This document shows positions 59,051-64,000 of a DNA stretch of 64,000 nt, in pieces. This stretch comes from JBCCFW01 sp039029535 (GTDB taxonomy: Bacteria; Acidobacteriota; JBCCFW01). A model generated the notes under the pieces. It searched no databases, was not told where the DNA came from, and saw only the letters and a list, made by a program, of their open reading frames with translations. Each line of letters starts with the position of its first letter. The stretch's first letter is position 1. The position numbers were made by a program, and so were the translations under genes. The stretch covers positions 1-64,000 of the forward strand of contig JBCCFW010000002.1 of NCBI GenBank assembly GCA_039029535.1, in the 5' to 3' direction.

Positions 59051-59953
59051 CTAGCGACCGCGGCCGCCGGACTCGCCGAGGACGGGCCGACCCGTGCGGG
59101 GGTCGGCGCAGGGGCTCTTGAACTCGGACGGGAGGCTGGCTCGGACGTCGATCTTGGAGACGAGACGCGCGGTGGCCGCGAGGACCGTCTCGTTGCTCAG
59201 CAGCGCCGGGGTGAGGGTCTCGCCGGTGGCGTCACGCACGCTCCCGAAGATCATCCCCTCGAGCTCCTCGTCGGTGACCTGGAGCTGCTCGAGCAGGGGC
59301 TGCTCGAACTCGGGGAAGCCGTGACGGAGAACCTGAGCGCGATGCTCGAGGATCTCGTCGAGGGTGTCCTCGCCCTCGGCGGCGGGGGTGCCCTGCACGG
59401 CCTCGTGGAGCGCCATCATGGAGACGGCGAGCTCGTCGAGGTTGACGTCGAGCATGTCGAGGTAGCGCACGGCCTCACGACGGCGAGCCTCGGCCATGTC
59501 GATGTCACCGGCCCGACGGGCGCCGTTGTACTTGGCCACCGTGGAGCGGATCAGGCGGAGACGCTCGACGGTCCGAGCGACGGAGACGGCTGCGGCGTCC
59601 GCGGCATCAGGGATCGGGCCGACCTCACCCGAAGGCTGGACGACGATGCGAGCGGTGGTCGCCGGATCGAAGTAGTTCTCGTCGATGCCGCCGCCGTCGA
59701 CACGAGAGAAGAGGCCGATGATCCAGTCGACGATGTGCATGCCTCCCTCGATGAGACCTTCGGCCGCAGCGACGATGCCCATGACGGCGCCCTGACCGAG
59801 GTGGTCGCCGGCCTTCTTGGTCAGGTTGTTGGCGGCGTCACCGATGGGGCCGGCGACCGCGCTGGTGGGAAGGGTGACGGTCAGGCCGAAGACCATGACC
59901 AGGACGAGACCGAGACGGTGAATGGTGCGAGTGAGAACGGGCTGATGCTTCAT
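59051..59953 (-). CDS. Secreted protein with glycine-rich hydrophobic segment, unknown
   Basis: 300 aa from the ATG at 59953, with GGGGAGA six bases upstream. Signal peptide (VLVMVFGLTVTLPTSAVAG), then an amphipathic, glycine-rich hydrophobic stretch (HLGQGAVMGIVAAAEGLIEG, then GMHIVDWIIGLFSR) that could associate with a membrane. A 180-residue charged helical domain follows (TVERLRLIRSTVAKYNGARR, ELEGMIFGSVRDATGE). Only the last few residues hold a Cys. No family is recognised. Its own terminator and a structured 5' leader mark it as a separate transcription unit. Confidence 0.75.
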   Translation of the reverse strand: MKHQPVLTRTIHRLGLVLVMVFGLTVTLPTSAVAGPIGDAANNLTKKAGDHLGQGAVMGIVAAAEGLIEGGMHIVDWIIGLFSRVDGGGIDENYFDPATTARIVVQPSGEVGPIPDAADAAAVSVARTVERLRLIRSTVAKYNGARRAGDIDMAEARRREAVRYLDMLDVNLDELAVSMMALHEAVQGTPAAEGEDTLDEILEHRAQVLRHGFPEFEQPLLEQLQVTDEELEGMIFGSVRDATGETLTPALLSNETVLAATARLVSKIDVRASLPSEFKSPCADPRTGRPVLGESGGRGR

Positions 59954-59970
59954 CGGGATCTCCCCAGGCA

Positions 59971-60017
59971 TTGCCGAAATCGGCAAGAAGAAACGCGTTC
60001 CGCAGGTGCTTGCGGAA
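59971..60017 (-). promoter_or_regulatory. Two adjacent perfect hairpins in the leader of the secreted gene
   Basis: TTGCCGA-AA-TCGGCAA (59971-59986) and TTCCGCA-GGTGCT-TGCGGAA (59998-60017) lie 18 and 45 bases upstream of the ATG at 59953 on the minus strand. They could stabilise the message or control translation; no known riboswitch fold is matched. Confidence 0.45.
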
Positions 60018-60170
60018 AGAGCGAGCGGACGAGGAGAAGGACGAGGCGCGAGTGGAGATCTCACGCGAGGTTGTCTCGTCGTCGTCTCGGCAAGTTGACG
60101 ACCCGTGGCGGTGTTCTCGAGCTCTCGGCGTAACTCGGTGTGAGGGAGATGAATACCGACGGGGGTGGTG
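60018..60170. other. Divergent gap, secreted gene / small membrane protein
   Basis: About 150 bases with a TTGACG (60095) on the plus strand but no good -10 17 bases later. No gene is seen. Confidence 0.25.
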
Positions 60171-60530
60171 ATGGCCTTGAGTCTCGAGAATCTTCCCGAA
60201 TACGGACTTCTGGGCGCCGCTGGAGCGGCCTCGCTCGAGCTCCTGAAGCTCTACGAGTACCGGGGCAAGCTCCAGGCTTCGACTTACCGGCGCCAAGTGC
60301 GGTCGGCGGCCTTCTGGCTGGTCGTGCTCGGCATGTTGGTGGCCTCCGGCTTCATCGCCTGGGCGGTGCATGCCGGGCGACAGGGAGTGCTGGCCTGGCA
60401 CGTGGTGATCACGGGCATCGCCGCGCGGTCGGTGATCCGGAGCGCCGTCGCAGCCCGCGTGGCGCACGAGCCGACGGCGCTGGGAGTGAGTGACGTGGCC
60501 GAGCCGTCGTTGCGACGGGTCTTCCTCTAG
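60171..60530 (+). CDS. Small membrane protein next to His-Cys lipoprotein
   Basis: 119 aa from the ATG at 60171; two GTG codons just before could also start it. A soluble N terminus (LPEYGLLGAAGAASLELLKLYEYRGKL) precedes two transmembrane helices (AAFWLVVLGMLVASGFIAWAV and VLAWHVVITGIAARSVIR) and a short tail. Its stop abuts the start of the following gene with no gap, so they are co-translated. The family is not recognised. Confidence 0.65.
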   Translation: MALSLENLPEYGLLGAAGAASLELLKLYEYRGKLQASTYRRQVRSAAFWLVVLGMLVASGFIAWAVHAGRQGVLAWHVVITGIAARSVIRSAVAARVAHEPTALGVSDVAEPSLRRVFL

Positions 60531-61334
60531 ATGAGGGGCAAGCGCTCGACGGCGCTCGGGCTGGTCTTCGTCACCGCCAGCGTGGTCTGCCTGAGCAGCT
60601 TCAGCCTCGGCTGTGGGCGGGCTGGATTCGTGAGGAAGGCGGTCCGCTCGGTGCCGCGAGCCTCGCGGAGTGCCAGGCGGCCGAAGGCTGTGGAGCGCGC
60701 ACGCGAGCGTGTGGGTCATCACCTACGTCGTCGTGACGCTCACGGAGTCCCCGAGGGAGGCGTGGTGCATGAGCCTCGCGTGGTCGCCCTGCTTCCTGGA
60801 AGCGCCGAGAGCTATCAGCGGGTCTTCGACGACGAACCCAGTGTCGCGCAGCTCGCTGAGCTGAAGGGACTCCGGAACAAGTTCGGCCGGCTGGAGAGGA
60901 CCACAGTTCCCGACGATGGACTCGATGCGGCTGCCCTCTTGTCGCTCAACAAGAGGAGTGATGGTTCGAACACGACGATCCTCGTCGGGCACGGTCGGCT
61001 CGACGAGGCGGGCGAGCAAGTCCTCTGCTTGCCGAGCGGTGGCCTCATCAGGCTGTCTTCGTTGCGGGAGGACGGAGACACTCAGTGCTTGGTCCTGACC
61101 TGCGGTGGTCGCGACTTCGGAGTCACGGGAGAAGTCTCAGCGAAGCATGCGTATCGGATGGTCCGGGCAGGAATGAGATGCTATCGGGCGTCCAGCCGCG
61201 ACGGGAGACTCATGACCAGGAAGGAGCTCGTCGAGAGCGTGCGGGGGGTGAGAGGGACAGCCATGGAGCCAGCGGACTGGGCTGTCGGTACGGTCGTCAT
61301 CGTCGTCATCGGAGCTGCGGTCGTGAGCGCTTGA
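60531..61334 (+). CDS. Lipoprotein with possible caspase/CHAT-like His-Cys core
   Basis: 267 aa. Signal peptide with LSLGC lipobox (Cys28). After a basic linker the core reads TTILVGHGRLDEAG, QVLCLPSGGLIRLSSL, then QCLVLTCGGRDFG and AKHAYRMVRAGMRC. Strand-GHG and strand-LTCGG spaced about 35-40 residues, with a 'L.L.dG.l' strand between, follow the pattern of CHAT and caspase-like (C14) peptidases, where that His and Cys form the dyad. A C-terminal hydrophobic segment (WAVGTVVIVVIGAAVVSA) adds a second membrane contact. The fold call is inference from pattern and needs structure prediction. It pairs with the small membrane protein before it. Confidence 0.5.
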   Translation: MRGKRSTALGLVFVTASVVCLSSFSLGCGRAGFVRKAVRSVPRASRSARRPKAVERARERVGHHLRRRDAHGVPEGGVVHEPRVVALLPGSAESYQRVFDDEPSVAQLAELKGLRNKFGRLERTTVPDDGLDAAALLSLNKRSDGSNTTILVGHGRLDEAGEQVLCLPSGGLIRLSSLREDGDTQCLVLTCGGRDFGVTGEVSAKHAYRMVRAGMRCYRASSRDGRLMTRKELVESVRGVRGTAMEPADWAVGTVVIVVIGAAVVSA

Positions 61335-61339
61335 GAGTT

Positions 61340-62467
61340 TCAGGTGGCCAGCGCCGCCACCACCCGCTCCACGTCCGCATCCCTCATCCCCGGGTGCAGC
61401 GGCAGGCTCAGGATCCGATCCGCCGCCGACTCACAGCTCGGAAGCTCCACGCCAGCGAAGCGCTCCCGATGCGCCGTGAAGCGATGCACGGGCTGGAAGT
61501 GGACGCTGGTCCCGATGCCCTGCTCGTGCAGTGACTCCGCGAGCTCGTCGCGCGTGCAGGGCGCGTCGTCGGACAGCCTCACCACGAAGAGGTGGGCCGA
61601 CGACACGCGACCGTCGCGAAGCGCCAGCGGTCGCAGCCAGGGATGCTCGGCGAGCCCCTCGCGATACCGCGTCGACAGCTCGCGCCGGCGATCGTTCCAC
61701 GCGTCGAGCTTGCGGAGCTGCGACAGGCCCAGTGCTGCCTGCAGGTCGCTGAGGTTGGCCTTGAAGCCCGGCTCCTCGACCTCGTAGCGCCACTGCATCC
61801 CACTCTTGCGACGCCACGCCGCCCGGCTCAACCCATGCAACGACAGCCGACGCGCCCGCTCCTCCAACGACGCGTCCTCCAACACCAGCGCACCACCCTC
61901 CGCCGAGGTGGCGTTCTTGAGCGCGTGAAAGGAGAAGGCCGTGAAGGGGGACCAGGCTCCCACCGGACGGCCACCGCTGGAGGCTCCCAGCGCGTGGGCG
62001 GCATCCTCGATGACGACGAGCTCATGCTCCGCGGCCAGCGCCGACAACGCTGGCAAGTCGCAGGGGAGACCGCCGTGGTGCACCGGAAGCACCGCCCGCG
62101 TCCGCGGCGTGATCCGAGAGGCCACCGACTCGACGGACAGGTTCAGCGTGTCGGGCTCGACGTCGGCCAGCACCGGCGTGGCGCCTGCCTGCACGAGGAC
62201 GTTGACCGCAGCCACGAAGCTCAGCGGGCTCGTGACGACCTCGTCGCCCTCACCGATCCCCGCCAGCACCATCGAGAGCTGCAAGGCCGCCGTGCAGGAG
62301 GACAGCGCCACGACGGTGCGACCCTCACAACGTCGGGACAGCTCGGCCTCGAGCGCCGCCGCGCGCTCGCCCGTCGTGATCCAGCCGCTGCGCAGGCAGT
62401 CGACGACCGCCGCGACGTCGTCCTCCTCGATGAGCGGGGCAGAGACCGGGAGGAAGTCGTCAGCCAT
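61340..62467 (-). CDS. DegT/DnrJ/EryC1/StrS-family PLP aminotransferase
   Basis: 375 aa from the ATG at 62467, which gives the usual FLPVSAPLIEEDDVAAVVDCL start. Blocks: SGWITTGERAAALE, ALSSCTAALQL, SFVAAVNVLVQAGATPVLAD, VIEDAAHALGASSGG, FSFHALKNATSAEGGAL with the PLP lysine, FKANLSDLQAALGLSQL and HFQPVHR. Such enzymes transfer an amino group to a nucleotide-keto-sugar, most likely for surface glycan. No sugar dehydratase lies nearby. The start overlaps rsmD by eight bases. Confidence 0.93.
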   Translation of the reverse strand: MADDFLPVSAPLIEEDDVAAVVDCLRSGWITTGERAAALEAELSRRCEGRTVVALSSCTAALQLSMVLAGIGEGDEVVTSPLSFVAAVNVLVQAGATPVLADVEPDTLNLSVESVASRITPRTRAVLPVHHGGLPCDLPALSALAAEHELVVIEDAAHALGASSGGRPVGAWSPFTAFSFHALKNATSAEGGALVLEDASLEERARRLSLHGLSRAAWRRKSGMQWRYEVEEPGFKANLSDLQAALGLSQLRKLDAWNDRRRELSTRYREGLAEHPWLRPLALRDGRVSSAHLFVVRLSDDAPCTRDELAESLHEQGIGTSVHFQPVHRFTAHRERFAGVELPSCESAADRILSLPLHPGMRDADVERVVAALAT

Positions 62468-63053
62468 CGTCAGCGGGCGACGCGTCTCCACGAGCCCGGG
62501 CGTCCGCGGCCTCGCGGGTGAGCGAGAAGAAGCTCAGCACCGCGTCGCCGTGACGGACCTGTCGTTGCAGCTCGAGATCGGGCGCCTTGCGACCCGGCTT
62601 CCGGTCGCGGCCGTGCTGCAACACGATGCGCGTGCCGAGGTCGACGAGCGGGCTCCGCGACAGCACTCGCAGCAGCTTGTCCATCGCCGGGTGGTCGTAG
62701 GGAGGGTCGGCGAAGACGATGGGCACCGGCTCGGTGCAGCCCGGCGCGAGCTTCGCGTAGCGGAAGGCGTCGCTGTCGACGATCTCGACGTCCTCGCTCA
62801 CGCCGAGCTCCAGCACGTTCTCTTCCATGACCTCGAGCGAGCGAGGGTCACGGTCGACCAGGATGGCCCGCGCTCCTCGCGACACCGCCTCGAGACCCAC
62901 GCTGCCCACGCCGGCGAAGAGGTCGACGAAGGTGCCGCCGACGTCGCCGCCGAGGATGTCGAAGAGCGCTGCTCGCGTGCGCTCGCCCGTGGGGCGGAGG
63001 TGGTCGGCGCCTCGCAGGCGCCGACCGCGCAGCTCTCCGGCAACGATCCTCAT
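62460..63053 (-). CDS. rsmD: 16S rRNA (guanine966-N2)-methyltransferase RsmD
   Basis: 197 aa, ATG in an ATGA overlap with recG. MRIVAGELRGRRL and TGERTRAALFDIL open it; FVDLFAGVGSVGLEAVSRGA binds AdoMet, and VFADPPYD is the N6/N2-type catalytic motif. The last 25 residues are a nonconserved charged tail. It methylates G966 of 16S rRNA in the 30S subunit. Order recG-rsmD is common in bacteria. Confidence 0.96.
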   Translation of the reverse strand: MRIVAGELRGRRLRGADHLRPTGERTRAALFDILGGDVGGTFVDLFAGVGSVGLEAVSRGARAILVDRDPRSLEVMEENVLELGVSEDVEIVDSDAFRYAKLAPGCTEPVPIVFADPPYDHPAMDKLLRVLSRSPLVDLGTRIVLQHGRDRKPGRKAPDLELQRQVRHGDAVLSFFSLTREAADARARGDASPADDG

Positions 63054-64000
63054 CCCGACGCGCTCTTCTCGACCGCCGCGCCGAAGCGACGTGCTGCAGC
63101 CTGCACGAGAGGGTCGTCGGCCAGGTCCGCGTCACCCAGGGTCTCGAGGTAGGCCTTGGCGTCGTCGCGGCACTGCTGAACGAGACCGCGGTCGCGCAGC
63201 GGGTCGGCGATTCGAAAGTCGGGCAGGCCCGACTGACGGTCGCCGAAGAACTCGCCGCCGCCTCGCATGGCCATGTCCGCTTCGGCCAACTCGAAGCCGT
63301 CGTTCGTCGACACCATGAGCTCCAGTCTCTCCTGACCTTCGGGGGTGGGCCGCTTGCCCTGGAGCAGGATGCACCACGACTGCTCCCGACCGCGACCCAC
63401 CCGGCCTCGGAGCTGGTGGAGCTGGGAGAGACCGAAGCGCTCCGCGTGCTCGATGATCATGACCGTCGCGTTGGGCACGTCGATGCCGACCTCGATGACG
63501 GTGGTCGCCACGAGGATGTCGACGCGACCTGCTGCGAATTCGCGCATGACGACCTCGCGCTCCTCCGCCGGCATCTTCCCGTGGACCAGGCCCAGGGTCC
63601 GCTTCGGCAGCGCCTCCTCCAGCTCGGCCAGGCCCTGGTGCACCGTGCGCAGCTCCGTGCTCTCGCCTTCTTCGATGACCGGGAAGACGACGTAGGCCTG
63701 GCGGCCGGCCGCCGTCTCGTCAGCGAGGAAGGAGTGGATCTTCTTCCGCGCTCCCGGCTCGCGGAGCACCGTGCGCGGCGGCTTGCGACCCGGCGGCTTG
63801 TCCTCGATGACCGCCACGTCCAGGTCGCCGTGGAACGACAGGGCCAGCGTTCGGGGGATGGGGGTGGCGCTCATGGCGAGGAGGTCGGGGGAGTCGCCCT
63901 TCTGTCGGAGCAGCTCACGCTGACCGACGCCGAAGCGGTGCTGCTCGTCGATGATGACCAGCGCCAGGTCGCGGAAGACGACGTCATCCTGAATGAGCGC
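63050..64000 (-). CDS. recG: ATP-dependent DNA helicase RecG, 3' part
   Basis: 316 codons plus stop are in the window; the N terminus lies beyond 64000. The visible part starts at IQDDVVFRDLALVIIDEQH, includes DEQHRFGVGQRELL (RecG-specific motif II), AMSATPIPRTLAL (motif III), YVVFPVIEEGE, GLVHGKMPAEERE, TTVIEVGIDVPNATVM, QLRGRVGRGREQSWCIL and MAMRGGGEFFGDRQSGLPDF. RecG remodels stalled replication forks by reversing them. The N-terminal wedge domain cannot be checked here. Confidence 0.97.
   Translation of the reverse strand, partial: ALIQDDVVFRDLALVIIDEQHRFGVGQRELLRQKGDSPDLLAMSATPIPRTLALSFHGDLDVAVIEDKPPGRKPPRTVLREPGARKKIHSFLADETAAGRQAYVVFPVIEEGESTELRTVHQGLAELEEALPKRTLGLVHGKMPAEEREVVMREFAAGRVDILVATTVIEVGIDVPNATVMIIEHAERFGLSQLHQLRGRVGRGREQSWCILLQGKRPTPEGQERLELMVSTNDGFELAEADMAMRGGGEFFGDRQSGLPDFRIADPLRDRGLVQQCRDDAKAYLETLGDADLADDPLVQAAARRFGAAVEKSASG

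Noticed and set aside
61592..62521. 309-codon plus-strand open frame opposite the aminotransferase
   Set aside because: Shadow frame of a complete DegT-family gene with all PLP-site blocks on the minus strand.
1..64000. tRNA, rRNA, insertion sequences, prophage or replication origin
   Set aside because: No cloverleaf-like 75-base units, no transposase or integrase motifs, and no DnaA-box clusters were noticed; absence by eye is not proof.

Overview
The window is one 64 kb stretch of very GC-rich (about 70% by eye), densely packed bacterial chromosome with 59 protein-coding genes that I can support. Many neighbours overlap by exactly four bases (ATGA, GTGA, TTGA, once CTGA, possibly ATAA), so translational coupling is a general habit here. 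The organism looks like a two-membrane, non-model bacterium with elaborate signalling: two Ser/Thr kinases, PilZ, an ECF sigma/anti-sigma pair, lipoproteins, an EnvC/CtpA/YibQ envelope block and a possible LolB-like protein. A planctomycete or a deltaproteobacterial-type lineage would fit, but nothing seen fixes the phylum. No tRNA, rRNA, CRISPR array, insertion sequence or prophage was seen.

Layout. 1-160: lower-GC DNA unlike the rest, probably a foreign or chimeric edge. 160-1400: a cysteine-repeat gene without a start, then two 182-bp tandem repeats, each ending in a terminator. 1.4-3.5 kb (minus): a MobA-like nucleotidyltransferase and a Ser/Thr kinase fused to a receiver that lacks its phosphoacceptor. 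3.7-8.7 kb: lipM, a PgaB-C-like secreted glycosidase, truA, galE and a GH113-like secreted protein, all coupled. 8.8-12.0 kb: PilZ protein, Ycf46-type AAA ATPase, zinc-ribbon protein and small membrane proteins. 12.2-17.5 kb (minus): lipoprotein, metK, glutaryl-CoA dehydrogenase, thiolase and a PA0069-type radical SAM protein. 17.6-23.3 kb: eukaryote-like purB, pabB, a pabC-like aminotransferase/lyase, crcB and an odd membrane protein with a triplicated motif. 23.6-31.1 kb: amidohydrolase, secreted unknowns, TPR and propeller proteins, PDZ protein, anti-sigma and ECF sigma. 31.4-44.6 kb: ThiF-like E1, pgsA, DUF502, TlpA-like, a membrane phosphodiesterase, an EnvC-like protein, three tandem secreted Fn3-like paralogues, an S41 protease without its catalytic Ser, and a YibQ-type deacetylase-like protein. 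44.6-52.9 kb: a coupled kinase / TPR / LolB-like / HEAT operon and small proteins. 52.9-58.9 kb (minus): three tandem giant paralogues of no family I know. 59-61.3 kb: a secreted unknown, a small membrane protein and a lipoprotein with a possible caspase/CHAT-like His-Cys pair. 61.3-64 kb (minus): DegT aminotransferase, rsmD and the 3' part of recG.

Housekeeping genes (metK, purB, pabB, pgsA, truA, rsmD, recG) are interleaved with lineage-specific envelope and signalling genes. The best candidates for something undescribed are the tandem triplicated cytosolic family at 52.9-58.9 kb with its neighbours, the tandem Fn3-like secreted family placed inside an otherwise conserved EnvC-CtpA-YibQ block, and a recurring theme of catalytically degenerate signalling or protease domains.
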